From NCBI GenBank assembly GCA_963769715.1, contig CAVYNE010000025.1:1-64000 (forward strand): 64,000 bases of DNA, given 5' to 3'. Positions 53,160 through 62,131 of this stretch are shown one piece after another. The notes beneath the pieces are model-generated. The model did no database searches. It had not been told where the DNA came from and saw nothing but the letters and a program-made list of their open reading frames with translations. Each line of letters begins with the position of its first letter. Position 1 is the first letter of the stretch. Source of the stretch: Palsa-504 sp963769715. GTDB lineage: Bacteria > Actinomycetota > Actinomycetes > Streptosporangiales > Streptosporangiaceae. Both the position numbers and the translations under genes were made by a program.

Positions 53160-54619
53160 TCAGCCCGTTGCGAGGGTCCTTCGCAAATCGGTGCTGATTG
53201 AAAGAAGCCCAGCCACATCATCGAGCTCTGTCGTATTCTCGTGGCGGCTTACGGCAGGATGCGAGCCGTCGAAGATCTCTTCAAGGGCATCTGCGAGGCT
53301 GGTGTCGCGCTCGTCGAGGATCGCGGCGTACCGGGACGTGACCTCGAGGCTGCCGTGTCCTGCGCGCTGGCGGACCTTCTGCAGGTCCACTCCCTTGTCG
53401 ATGGCCCAGCTGATCCCCGTGTGGCGGGCGTTGTAGGGCGTGAAACCCTCGGGTAGGCCCGCTGCGTCTCTGGCCGCGTTCCAGAGGCGCAACCAGACCT
53501 CAGCCATGAGGAATTCAGTGCCGTCCCGGCGCCAGCTACTAGCCTTGCCGGGTTCCCCCGTGCTTGCTCGCTGTGTGCTTTGCTGGCGACGCCACTGGCG
53601 CTGGTAGTCGGCGGCATAAGCCTTGCACTTCCCGCAGTGGCAGTTCATGGAGTACCTGGCACCCTTCGTGCCGTGCTCGTAGGCGATGCCGGCCTTGGAT
53701 ACCAGCGGAGGAAGGTGCTCGTCGTCATCGGCGGGAACCGGGCTGGAGCGCAGATAGGCGAACATCCACTGCGGGAAGAGAAGGTCGTCTGCGCCGAGGC
53801 TGTACGCCTCGATATGTTCCTCTACCGCATGGCACATCTGCTTGGAGATGGCGAACCGGCGCCAGTCGCCGTTCTTCGGATTCGGCTTGGTGAGCCATCC
53901 CGCTTTCCCCGCGGGGTGGTACTTGGCGTTGACGTAGACGGTTGACCGCGTGACATTCAGCAGCTGCTGCCCGAAGTCGAAGTCGCACGGGCGGAAACCG
54001 ATCATCTCGCAGCGGCGGGCCCAGGTGGTGACGTTCAGCCGCGCGTACAACCTGGCGGGAGGATAAGTCATTGCCTCCTCCAGGCGCCGCCATTGGTCAT
54101 GGCTGGCCACGAGCACCGGTTTGGCCGGCGCATGCTTGAGCCGGATGCTTCGTAGGGGGTTGTTGTCCCGGTACCCCTCATCGAATGCCATCTGGCACAT
54201 GGCCGAGAGCACCTTGCGTGTCGCACGTATCGTGATCTGCGAGGCTTCCTCAGCGGGGAGAACGTTGACCAGCAGGTTGAAGAACGTTTCGCGGTTGACC
54301 TCGCTGATCCTCAGGTGGCCGACGTACGGGACGATGTGGTTCTTGGCCAGGTAGCCGTACTCCTGGCGAGTGCCGGGACTCACCACGTGATAGCGCAGGA
54401 AGCGCTGCTCGCAGAACTCCGAGATCGTCATCGTGGCCTTGTCGGCCGGGCTCGTCTCGTCCAGGAATCCGCGCTCGTGGCGCTCCTCCTCGTCGGCTAC
54501 CTCGTAGGCTCGCTCGTGCGAGTCGTAGGTACCCGCGGACTTGTACTTGCCGTTGGCGGCCCGGTAGACGCCGACATACCGCGCGCCGATCGACTCTCTC
54601 GCTCGATCACGTATGCCAC
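53160..54619 (-). CDS. int: Tyrosine site-specific integrase of the island, N-terminal frameshift
   Basis: The main frame runs from about 54590 to TGA 53160. A start at GTG 54619 with GGAGG upstream gives VAYVIERESR in one frame, then the protein continues in another (ARYVGVYRAANGKYKSAG, YDSHERAYEVADEEERHERG); ATG 54431 is the first in-frame start after that. It has an arm-binding domain, a core-binding domain (TISEFCEQRFLRYHVVSP) and a catalytic domain with WARRCEMIGF (first Arg), PYNARHTGIS (Arg; the usual His before it is Tyr), RAGHGSLEVTSRY (His and the nucleophile Tyr). A Cys-rich insertion, MNCHCGKCKAYAADYQRQW, sits before the last third. The right attachment repeat lies 155 bases upstream of the gene. 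Confidence 0.8.
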
Positions 54620-54646
54620 GTCAGACCTCCGAACTCGGCAACGCCG

Positions 54647-54709
54647 TGTTAGACGAGATGTTAGAAACACCCGCCGACAATGGACTGCAATCCACGCCAC
54701 TACCTAACA
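54647..54709. promoter_or_regulatory. Three TGTTAG motifs between integrase and attR
   Basis: TGTTAG occurs at 54647 and 54659 and in inverse orientation (CTAACA) at 54704, all between the integrase start and the right attachment repeat. Spacing and orientation are what one expects of arm-type binding sites for the integrase or an excisionase. With only three short motifs this stays speculative. Confidence 0.3.
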
Positions 54710-54773
54710 CAAAATGGGCCTTGACCTGCGACTTCATGAGTTCTATGGTAGCAGTCTTCTTGTGGAATGGATT

Positions 54774-54860
54774 TACGGCGGCACGTCCGAGATCATGAAG
54801 ACGATCATCGCCCGCGACCTCACCGGCCTGCGGGCCTGAGCCTTTACGATCCCGTACATC
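54774..54860. repeat. Right attachment site (attR), 87-bp direct repeat
   Basis: Partner of 28642-28728. It encodes the same acyl-CoA dehydrogenase C-terminus (YGGTSEIMKTIIARDLTG) and the same 21 bases after the stop. Leu in place of Val fits other family members better, so this copy may be the original chromosomal 3' end. Confidence 0.85.
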
Positions 54861-55098
54861 CTGATCAACATGGCATGCACGCGGGCCCGGACAGTGGTTG
54901 CCAGGCCGGGTCATGGTAGGTACCTGGCTCGTCGTCGTGTCCGGAGGGTGGTGCAGCCGTATCGGGGCGAAGCCGCTTCTGGGGGCTTGTGGCGGTCGCT
55001 CATGACGCACGTCGAGCCACTGATGAGCGTGTATCGCGGCGCGATTGTCAGGGCGCGGCGTTCCGTTTTGGAAGCGAGTCAACACTACGATTACGCGC
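54861..55098. other. Short stretch right of the island
   Basis: No gene recognised; short frames only. It is the chromosomal sequence expected to follow the acyl-CoA dehydrogenase gene in an uninterrupted strain. Confidence 0.4.
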
Positions 55099-55617
55099 GT
55101 GACTGAGCCGGGACTGGACGGGGAGGAAGGGATCCTGTGTCATTGGGACGTTCCCGGAGTTGGCGCGCAAGCCCCTGTTCACGTCGTGGCCAGGGCAGGT
55201 CATAGCACTGCTGTTGTCGGCGCCAACGGGTCGGGCAAGTCGGCACTCGGGCTCTGGATGGAGCAGCACAACGCTGGCTTCCCCCGCATACGACGGCTCA
55301 TCGCGCACCGCAAGCTGTGGTTTGAGTACGCGGGGCCTGAAATTACGTCAGCGTAACGTGAGTCGACGCGTACCAACGTGACCGTCTGGAGCCGCCAGCA
55401 CGACTCGCGATACCTGGATCGCGCGGATGCGCAGCGCGCCAGTATGATCCTGTTCGACATCCTGGCCAGGGTGAACCACGAGTATGCCCCGACCACTCCA
55501 GTTGGCGGCCGTGACCAGGAGACACAATATCTCGACTCCGCTGCGCTACCTCTTTTGGTAGAAAATTGGGTAGAAAATCGCCACTGCCTGGAGTTTGTGG
55601 AAGCCGGTGCAGCGTAG
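55099..55617 (+). pseudogene. P-loop (ABC/AAA-type) ATPase, nonsense mutation and truncation
   Basis: From GTG 55099 the protein starts TEPGLDGEEGILCHWDVPG and reaches the Walker A GANGSGKSALGLWMEQ, then RIRRLIAHRKLWFEYAGPEI. A TAA at 55357 interrupts the same frame, which continues STRTNVTVWSRQHDSRYLDR and ASMILFDILARVNHEYAPT. It fades after 55560. It looks like the first third of a larger SMC/OLD-like ATPase whose remaining motifs (signature and Walker B) are absent. The gene lies just right of the island and is dead. Confidence 0.7.
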
Positions 55618-55854
55618 TCCTGTTCTGTGAACCCTGATGCCGGACACCCTCGGCGTTGGTTGGCGCTGCTGGCAGATCGGTGCGTGGCGGTGCGGCCTTG
55701 CCAGCAGTTGCATGGGTGCGTTGCTGTACTTACTGCCATACACCGCAGGCGGGGTTCTAGCTTGGGTGCGCTAGCTTCCCGGCCGCATCCTCCCTTGCTC
55801 CTGGGCCTGTTCGGCCAGGCCTGCGATACTCCGTCGCCCGATAGGGTGAGTGCC

Positions 55855-56709
55855 GTGGACAGCTACGCTCTGGGTGATTTCTCGGTCTCTCGCATCGGCT
55901 TCGGAGCCATGCAACTGCCCGGCCCGGGTGTCTGGGGGCCGCCGCGTGACCGCGGCGAGGCGCTGAAGGTGCTGCGCCGCGCCGTGGAGCTGGGCGTGGA
56001 CCACATTGACACCGCGCAATACTACGGGCCCGACGTCGCCAACGAGCTCATCCGCGAGGCGCTGCACCCCTATCCGGACAACCTCGCGCTGGTCAGCAAG
56101 GTCGGCGCACGCCGTGACGAGACCGGGGGGTGGCTGCCCTACAACGAGCCTGATCAGCTGCGCCGCGGCATCGAGGACAACCTGCGCAGCCTCGGCGTCG
56201 GGCAGCTGGCCGCGGTGAACCTGCGGGTGATGGGTGATGAGCCGGACCAGCGGTTCGACGATCAGCTCGCCGCCATGATCCAGGCCCGCGAGGATGGCCT
56301 GATCGGGGGCGTCGGGCTGAGCAATGTCACCCTGGAGCGGCTGCGGCGCGCGCTGGAGGGCACCCCGATCGCGTGCGTGCAGAATCCGCTGAACCTGGCC
56401 GACCGTTCCTCAATGCCCGTGTTGCAGGAGTGCGCCCTGAGGGGGATAGCGTTCGTGCCGTTCTTCCCGCTGGGCTCGGCCTTCGCACCGGACAATCCGG
56501 TGCTGGGCAATCCAGACGTCCGGGCAACCGCCGAACGGCTCGGTGCCACCCCGGCCCAGATCGCGCTCGCCTGGACCCTGGGCCTAGCGCCCAACGTCCT
56601 GCTGATACCCGGCACCTCCTCGGTGGCACACCTGGAGGAGAACGTCGCCGTCGCTGACGTCACGCTCGATGAGCAGGTGCAGCGGGAGCTCACCGAAGCC
56701 CAGGGATAA
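55855..56709 (+). CDS. Aldo/keto reductase
   Basis: 284 codons from GTG 55855; GTG 55846 or further in-frame starts upstream are possible but give unrelated sequence. AKR features: SRIGFGAMQLPGPG, the active-site GVDHIDTAQYYGPD (Asp and Tyr), LVSKVGARRDE (Lys), GVGLSNVTLERL, CVQNPLNLADR, PFFPLGSAF and IPGTSSVAHLEENV for NADPH binding. The usual catalytic His of this family is replaced, as VNLRVMG stands where LVHWP/LHRVD is typical. It reduces an unknown carbonyl. The gene is intact, while its neighbours on either side are broken. Confidence 0.9.
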   Translation: MDSYALGDFSVSRIGFGAMQLPGPGVWGPPRDRGEALKVLRRAVELGVDHIDTAQYYGPDVANELIREALHPYPDNLALVSKVGARRDETGGWLPYNEPDQLRRGIEDNLRSLGVGQLAAVNLRVMGDEPDQRFDDQLAAMIQAREDGLIGGVGLSNVTLERLRRALEGTPIACVQNPLNLADRSSMPVLQECALRGIAFVPFFPLGSAFAPDNPVLGNPDVRATAERLGATPAQIALAWTLGLAPNVLLIPGTSSVAHLEENVAVADVTLDEQVQRELTEAQG

Positions 56710-56775
56710 GCTCGCCGTAGTCAAGGACTCTCCGGAGGCTGTTGCCCTGACCCTGGGAGGAGCGAACATGGGGGC

Positions 56776-57889
56776 GTGGCCGATCACCCGAAGCGCTGGC
56801 GCTCCCCGTTCACCCCGCTCGAGATGCGCCGAATGTGGACCTACAGTGATGGTGCCCTCACGGCCAAGGGGTACTGGTGGCTGGGTGGCACCGCCAGGGC
56901 CGGGAGCTAGGTACTGGTCGACCAGGCGACCGGGAACGTCCAGGGCGTGGTTCCGCCGGGAGAATTATCACGCCGGTTCGCACCGGTGGACGTGTTCGCC
57001 GATGTACCCGGTTTCCCCGGCTATCTGGGGACGGTGACCGCGCCTGACGGTACCGCCGCGCTGGTGGACCTGGTCCTCGACCGCAACCCCTTCATGCTCG
57101 CGAACGGGCCCCGACGGGCGGCACGGCCCTACGCGCTCATGGTGCCCCGCAGCCATCGCGACGGATGGTCCTCGGCCACGGCTTCGGAACTGGCGGCTTG
57201 CCACACGGCGATGGCCCTGGTCGCCGGGTGGTACCGCAGCCTGGACGGCGGGCACGTGGTGTTCTGCGCCAATGACAGCGCCCCCAACCTCGACTACCTG
57301 CGCGACGCGGAAGCCGCCGGCGGGACCCTCGCCGGCAGCGGCACCGACGTGGCCGTCACCAGGAATCCCCGGCAGGACGTGCAGCACGCCCACTTGCACG
57401 CCTTCTATGCCGAACACGGTCGGACCGAGAACCACGAGTCGTCAGCGGTTCAGGGCCATCCCGTCATGGCAGAGGGTCACCGGGCGTTCCGTGCCGCCCT
57501 CGGCAGCGACGCCGTGCAGGTGGAACGGGACAGCACGAGGCGCGCCGCCGGCGTTCGCGTTGCGGCGCAGCCCTGGGGTGGCCAGCTACTGCTCCTACCA
57601 GCTGGGCGTGGACGGCCCCTTCTGGGTTATGCCGGCATTGGGGCCATCCCAGGACGAGGTCAACCGGCGTCTGGCCCGGGCCGACGGCTTCGAGGCCGAA
57701 CCCGACCCGAACCTGGGCGGGGCCATCAACCTGGTGCGGCCCAGCCTGGCCGACGCGGAGCGGCTCCACGCAGCACAACGGGTGACAGCTGACCAGCGGG
57801 ACAGTTTCGAGACCTTCGCGGCCCAGCGCGGACTGCACGCACGATCGCTGCCCCTGGATCCCGCACCTGGAACACCGCGCGCTCTGTAG
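56776..57889 (+). pseudogene. HIT-domain (histidine triad) protein, stop codon and frameshift
   Basis: The frame from GTG 56776 (VADHPKRWRSPFTPLEMRRM, WTYSDGALTAKGYWWLGG) meets TAG at 56908 and then continues in frame: LVDQATGNVQGVVPPGELSR, DLVLDRNPFMLANGPRRAAR, YALMVPRSHRDGWSSAT. The histidine-triad motif is QHAHLHAFY. A frameshift near 57560 moves the end into another frame: SYCSYQLGVDGPFWVMPAL, RRLARADGFEAEPD, LGGAINLVRPSLADAERL. HIT proteins hydrolyse or transfer nucleotides, for example GalT or Ap4A phosphorylase. The damage is light (one stop, one indel), so decay is recent. Confidence 0.75.
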
Positions 57890-57978
57890 CGCCTGGTCCG
57901 CCTGCGGGTGGCGCCGTGCCGGGCCATCTTCAGAACCGCGAAGCATCCATAACCAGACAGAGCTTCACCTTGATCGCC

Positions 57979-58136
57979 TTACGGCTGTGTGGGGGGGGCG
58001 TAGTTCTCGGCCCGGTTGGCCTCGAAGTCGGCCGGCAGGTCGAGGTCGGGGTTGCGCCATTTCTCGGCGGCGGCCACCCAGATCTCCTTGCACCGCAGCT
58101 TCTCCCGCAGCGCCTGGATGGCTATGACGGCTCCGA
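57979..58136 (-). pseudogene. Tn3-family transposase fragment cut by the ISL3-like element
   Basis: In the minus frame ALREKLRCKEIWVAAAEKWR and NPDLDLPADFEANRAENY match the central region of Tn3-family TnpA proteins. Only about 50 codons are left. Upstream in the reading direction the sequence passes straight into the end of the ISL3-like element at 58137, so that insertion or an associated deletion removed the rest. Confidence 0.7.
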
Positions 58137-60156
58137 TTGGCCCCACCATGACGGGGCGGCTTGAAGTGGCCCCACCTTTTGGTTGCAGTTGGTACGGGAT
58201 GGTCGTGTCGGCTTGAAGTGGATCTGGCCCGTATTTCGTGATGATCACAGACCCCTGTCAGTTGACGAGGAGCACGCGCTTGCGGAGCAGGGGGAAGGCT
58301 GCGCGGCCGTACATCTGCCGTTTGATCATCTTGGTCCGGTTGACGTTGCCCTCGACGACGCCTGAGCTCCACGGCATGGTGAGGCCGTTGAGCACGGCGT
58401 CGTAGTCGCGCTTGATGCCGCGGACGAAGGAGTGCAGGTCAGGCTGGTCGTCGGCCTCGACCGCGGTGATCCAGTCATCGAGGCGGTCGCCGTGGCGGCC
58501 GGTGAGGATCTTGGCGAACTCGGTGACGTGCCGGGCGAGGGCATCCAGGTCGGGGCAGCGCTCTGTGGCCTTCGCGAGCTCGGCTTTCTCCTCGTCATCG
58601 AGGTTGTCCGGGTCGGCGGTGATCCACCGGGCCAGGTCACGGGCCTTGGGCGGCCCGGGGACAGCGGGCGGGGCGGCGCCGGCCTCGCGGAACGGGAGCA
58701 CGTAGTCGCGGACGGTGCCGTAGCTGCCCTTGTACCCGCGTTCCTTCAGCTCGGCGTGGAGCTGGATGACGTTGGTGGCGCCGTCGTTCCACCGCTGGTG
58801 CAGGTAGGGCTTGTGCTCATCCAGGATCGAGGGCCGCCCGTCCTTCACCTTGACCAGCAGCTCGCCGACGGTTTCAGCGTAGTAGAACCGGCGCACGGTC
58901 TCTTTCGCGAGGCCGGTCTCGCGCTTGATGGGCTTGATGCCCTTGCCCTGGGCTTTCAGCGACTGGACCAGGTCGTACCGCTGCCGGGTGCGGACCGCCA
59001 GCGCGGACTCCTCAACGCGGCGGGCGGCGGCATCGATCGCGGCCTGCTGCAGGTCAGGAGCTTGCCTCGCATCGGGGGCGGCGGGCTGTTCCGGTTCTTC
59101 GGGGGCGGGTTCTTCCAGGCAGGAGCGGTGCCGCGCCGCGGCCTTGCCCACGTGCTCGCACAGGTTGTGGTAGATATGCCACCTGTCCGCAACCTGGTCG
59201 GCGTCGGGCGCGCCCTGCCGGGCGCCGTCGGCGTAGGCGCCGGCGCGGTCGCGGCATATCACTTTTATCCCTGGATGTTCCTTCAGCCAGTCCGCGACGG
59301 TGGCGGCCTCACGGTCGCGGAGCAGGTCAACGGGCCTTCCGGTCTCGACGTTGATGACGATGGTGCCGTAGTCCCGGCCGCGCCGGAACGCGAAGTCATC
59401 GATCCCCACGATGGCCAGGGCACCGGCCTCGGGATCGGGCAGCGCCATGACCAGGCGCAGCATGCTGGACCGGCTGGCCGTCAGGTCCAGCGCGCCGGCC
59501 AGCCGGGCTCCGGCGCGGCCGGCCAGGGCAAGCGCGATGGAGGCCAGCGCGCGGGCCAGCGGCGGGGTCTTCCGGGACCGCCGGGAGGTCAGGCCGTCGA
59601 CCTGCTCGGCGAAGGTGCGCGCGCGGCAGCCCGGGTTCACGCAGAAGAGCCGGCGTATCCGCAGCAGGATCCGCACCCGGCGCCCGCCGATCGCGGCGTC
59701 GGACAACCGGCGCTGGTAGGTGCTGTGGACCTTGCCGGAAGAACAGGCGCACCACGGGCAGGCGGCGTCGTCGGCGCGGGCGCGTGCCCGGAGCCATACG
59801 CAGTCGCCGCTGACCTCGGCTTCCTCCACGATCACGGCGGCCAGGTGCGGCAGCAGCATCTCGAAGCTGATCCCGTACTGGCATGACAAGCACTGATTGA
59901 CCTGCGAAAATGACACGACGGATCCCCGGGAGGACGGCTGGCCTAGACAACCGCCGGATTACCAGGGATCCCTCTTCTCACTTACGCAACACGCCGGTCA
60001 TGTCCAGTAACGATCCGGATGAGAGTAAGGATTGCCGCGGATCGCCCCTGAGGGGGCTCGTTACCGTCACGAAATACGGGCCAGATCCACTTCAAGCCGT
60101 CACCCCGACCCCGAATCAGTCCCAGACGGGGCCACTTCAAGTCATGGTGGGGCCAA
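58137..60156 (-). mobile_element. ISL3-like element with two-block inverted ends
   Basis: Inner ends: a perfect 32-bp inverted repeat, GGCTTGAAGTGGATCTGGCC... at 58210-58241 and its complement at 60067-60098. Outer blocks: TTGGCCCCACCATGAC with TTGAAGTGGCCCC at 58137-58173 (with 8 extra bases between) and the inverse, without them, at 60128-60156. Both blocks contain TTGAAGTGG. Either the element has compound ends or a newer ISL3 landed inside the remains of a related one. I see no clear target duplication. Confidence 0.7.
58258..59916 (-). CDS. ISL3-family transposase
   Basis: 552 codons from ATG 59916 (a start near MLLPHLAAVIVEE is possible). Features: an N-terminal zinc-finger-like CPWCACSSGKVHSTY and RRLFCVNPGCRARTFAEQVD, then HTH segments, then the catalytic core starting VGIDDFAFRRGRDYGTIVIN, with DRAGAYADGA and ADRWHIYHNL, and near the end WSSGVVEGNVNRTKMIKRQM. 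This is the DDE transposase of ISL3 elements. Length is normal and the frame is open, so it may be active. Confidence 0.92.
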   Translation of the reverse strand: MSFSQVNQCLSCQYGISFEMLLPHLAAVIVEEAEVSGDCVWLRARARADDAACPWCACSSGKVHSTYQRRLSDAAIGGRRVRILLRIRRLFCVNPGCRARTFAEQVDGLTSRRSRKTPPLARALASIALALAGRAGARLAGALDLTASRSSMLRLVMALPDPEAGALAIVGIDDFAFRRGRDYGTIVINVETGRPVDLLRDREAATVADWLKEHPGIKVICRDRAGAYADGARQGAPDADQVADRWHIYHNLCEHVGKAAARHRSCLEEPAPEEPEQPAAPDARQAPDLQQAAIDAAARRVEESALAVRTRQRYDLVQSLKAQGKGIKPIKRETGLAKETVRRFYYAETVGELLVKVKDGRPSILDEHKPYLHQRWNDGATNVIQLHAELKERGYKGSYGTVRDYVLPFREAGAAPPAVPGPPKARDLARWITADPDNLDDEEKAELAKATERCPDLDALARHVTEFAKILTGRHGDRLDDWITAVEADDQPDLHSFVRGIKRDYDAVLNGLTMPWSSGVVEGNVNRTKMIKRQMYGRAAFPLLRKRVLLVN

Positions 60157-60201
60157 ATGAAACCGTCCTAACCAGCCTGGAACACCCCGCACTCATACAC
60201 G

Positions 60202-60417
60202 GTGCGCAGGATTCGCTGGCGGCGCAGCCTCGACGACCCATGGGCTGTCGCCGAGCTGCTGCGGGAGCTGCGCGCGACCGGGGCCGACGACGCGGTCACC
60301 GCCCTGGCCACCCGGGCCGCCCGCCTCGACGACCCGAGGGCCGTCCCCTTGCTGCTGCGGGAGGCCCCCCGGGTCGGCGGCATGGTCACCGTGGCGGTCG
60401 GCAGCTACAGCGTTTGA
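60202..60417 (+). pseudogene. Fragment of an actinobacterial LDDP-repeat protein
   Basis: The frame contains SLDDPWAVAELLRELRATG, ADDAVTALATRAARLDDPR and AVPLLLREAPRVGG: two units of a helical repeat (LDDPxAVxxLLRELRxxGADDAVxALxxRA) that occurs in tandem in large actinobacterial proteins, often behind NACHT or caspase-like domains. Only the C-terminal end remains, right after the ISL3-like element, and it overlaps the anti-sigma gene tail to tail by 13 bases. Confidence 0.55.
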
Positions 60418-61250
60418 CTGCTGAGAACGACCGTGCTGGGCTTGGCGCCGTTGCTGCTTGGTGGTCCGAGGGTGATCTCCATCAAGGGGAAGTCCCCGGG
60501 GTCAACAGCGCTCGTCATGTGGAAGGTTCTGTTCCCGCTAGCGGGAACCTGGAACGAGCCAGCGGGCGCCACCTGTCCAAGTTTCTGGCTGACGTACCAG
60601 CATTCGTACCACTGCTTGTCCCCAAAGCTTTTGAGGTGCTGCACGGTCAAGGTGATGTCCCAGCTGCCGGAGGCATCCGGGCGAGCCGTCGCTCGCCCGG
60701 TGGCTGCTCCGAAACCGTGCTCCTTGGCCGCAGTGGTGGCATAGAGCGAAATCACCACTGTGGGTTGGGCCGGGGTGATCCGGCCTCCGCCAAGGCTGAG
60801 CGGGACGACGATGGCGGCGGTGATGATCGCAGCGGCAACGGCCACGACAGCGGCTAGGCGGCCTTGGTGACGCCGCCACACCGGCAGGCGAGTGACCGTT
60901 GGTCGGGTCTCGTCCCCGGCCGGAGGCTGGAGCTGCGGTCTCGGCTGGACCCGGGTGGCGGCCTGATCTTCGGGGTCCGAGCGGCGATCAGCCTTGGGGG
61001 TCGGGGACATGGCTGCTGCGGCGAGCACGCTGGCGATGGTGCGAGCTTCGAGCCCGGGCGATGGCTCGGCCGCTGGCGGCAAGTGCTGGAGCATCTGGCC
61101 GAGCTCGCCGAACTCGGCCACGGCTGCCTGGCAGTGGAGGCAGCCCGTGAGATGACGCGGAAAATCCTCGGCCTGCGCTGGTCCCATGGTGCCCAGCACC
61201 CAATCGGCGGCTTCGGGGTGAGCGAGGTCGGCTTTACTGTCAGGCGGCAT
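60405..61250 (-). CDS. Anti-sigma factor with zinc-binding domain and one membrane helix
   Basis: 281 codons from ATG 61250, overlapping the sigma gene stop by 11 bases. The N-terminal ZAS-type signature is H33-x3-C37-x2-C40 (PRHLTGCLHCQ), with a hydrophobic helix nearby (AVAEFGELGQMLQHL). A single membrane segment, LAAVVAVAAAIITAAIVVP (about 131-149), precedes an outer domain of RskA type (VVISLYATTAAKEHGFGAAT, ITLTVQHLKSFGDKQWYECW, MEITLGPPSS). It should hold the ECF sigma factor at the membrane and release it on an outside signal. The gene is intact. Confidence 0.9.
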   Translation of the reverse strand: MPPDSKADLAHPEAADWVLGTMGPAQAEDFPRHLTGCLHCQAAVAEFGELGQMLQHLPPAAEPSPGLEARTIASVLAAAAMSPTPKADRRSDPEDQAATRVQPRPQLQPPAGDETRPTVTRLPVWRRHQGRLAAVVAVAAAIITAAIVVPLSLGGGRITPAQPTVVISLYATTAAKEHGFGAATGRATARPDASGSWDITLTVQHLKSFGDKQWYECWYVSQKLGQVAPAGSFQVPASGNRTFHMTSAVDPGDFPLMEITLGPPSSNGAKPSTVVLSSQTL

Positions 61251-61812
61251 TGAAACCTCGCTCTCCCAGGGCGCTGCGAAGTGCCCGCATGCCGTTGAAG
61301 GTTCGTGACTTCACGGTGCCGACCGCCAGCCCCAGGCGCTCAGCGATCTCGGCCTGGGTAAGGCCTTCTTCGAGGGTCAGGCGCAGCACCTTGGCGTGAG
61401 CCGAGCTGAGTTTGTCCAGGGCTTCGCGCAGGATGAGGGAATCGAGGATCTGATCGGTGCTGTCGGGCAGCGGCGGCAACTGGAAATCCTCGACCGGGAG
61501 CAGCAGGCGAGACGACGGGCGTTTGCGGATGTCAGCGGCGGCCGAGCGGGCGATCACGAACAAGAAGGCGCCGACGCTGCCTCGCCCGGCGTCGAAACGC
61601 CCGGCGCTGCGCCACAGCCGCTGAAAGCTTTCCTGTACCATTTCCTCGGCCAGTCCTTCGTCGCCGAGCATGTGGAGCCCGAAGCGGTACAGGTTCTTTG
61701 CGTAGCGGCGGTATAGCTCCCTCATCGGCTCTTCGATGTTCCCGTCTGCGATCTGGTCAACTAGCTGTGCTTCTTGAGCAGCGAGGTGGGCCTCGGCATC
61801 GTCTAGTGACAC
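61240..61812 (-). CDS. ECF RNA polymerase sigma factor
   Basis: 190 codons from GTG 61812. Region 2 reads LYRRYAKNLYRFGLHMLGDE and LAEEMVQESFQRLWRSAGRF; region 4 reads LRLTLEEGLTQAEIAERLGL and AVGTVKSRTFNGMRALRSAL. The linker contains a DQILDSLILREALDKLSSAH helix. This is a group-4 sigma factor controlled by the anti-sigma factor that follows in the same message, with an 11-base overlap. Its regulon is unknown; the glycosyltransferase to the right is oriented the same way and may belong to it. Confidence 0.94.
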   Translation of the reverse strand: MSLDDAEAHLAAQEAQLVDQIADGNIEEPMRELYRRYAKNLYRFGLHMLGDEGLAEEMVQESFQRLWRSAGRFDAGRGSVGAFLFVIARSAAADIRKRPSSRLLLPVEDFQLPPLPDSTDQILDSLILREALDKLSSAHAKVLRLTLEEGLTQAEIAERLGLAVGTVKSRTFNGMRALRSALGERGFNAA

Positions 61813-61832
61813 ACCGGACCCCCCAACTAGTC

Positions 61833-61852
61833 AACGGCGCCCACACGCCGTT
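61833..61852. promoter_or_regulatory. 7-bp dyad upstream of the sigma gene
   Basis: AACGGCG-CCCACA-CGCCGTT is a perfect inverted repeat 20 bases upstream of the sigma factor GTG, in the leader or promoter. It may act as an operator or an mRNA hairpin. Upstream, 61853-62131 holds no gene that I can support. Confidence 0.4.
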
Positions 61853-62131
61853 TGTTCACTCCTCCAGCCGATTATGGCTTGTTTCAGTATTGCAGGTACC
61901 TCAGCCCGGAAACGCTGCCCCAGGGCGTGAACTATCCCGCCGCAAGACCCTCGTAGGGGCGACGCTGAATCCGTCGGCAAGCGCTCTTCACCTTCCCAGC
62001 GGGAACCAAGCCGGATAAGTGAACGTTTCCGGCCCCGCGCGCTTACGTAGTTCCGCGGACAGTTCGTTGCTCGATATCTCACGAGTCCGTCTTCCTCTCA
62101 GCAGTGGAGCTCCCAGGCGCTCCAGCGCGGT

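Larger units (their letters stand above)
28642..54860. mobile_element. About 26-kb integrated genomic island
   Basis: Bounded by the 87-bp direct repeats at 28642-28728 and 54774-54860. A tyrosine integrase gene starts 155 bases inside the right repeat and reads inward. Integration into the 3' end of a protein-coding gene with repair of that end is a known strategy of integrative elements. I see no replication or conjugation genes. The cargo includes intact NLR-like, ATP-grasp, two-component and TetR genes, and many relics. The integrase itself appears frameshifted, so the island may be fixed. Confidence 0.75.
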
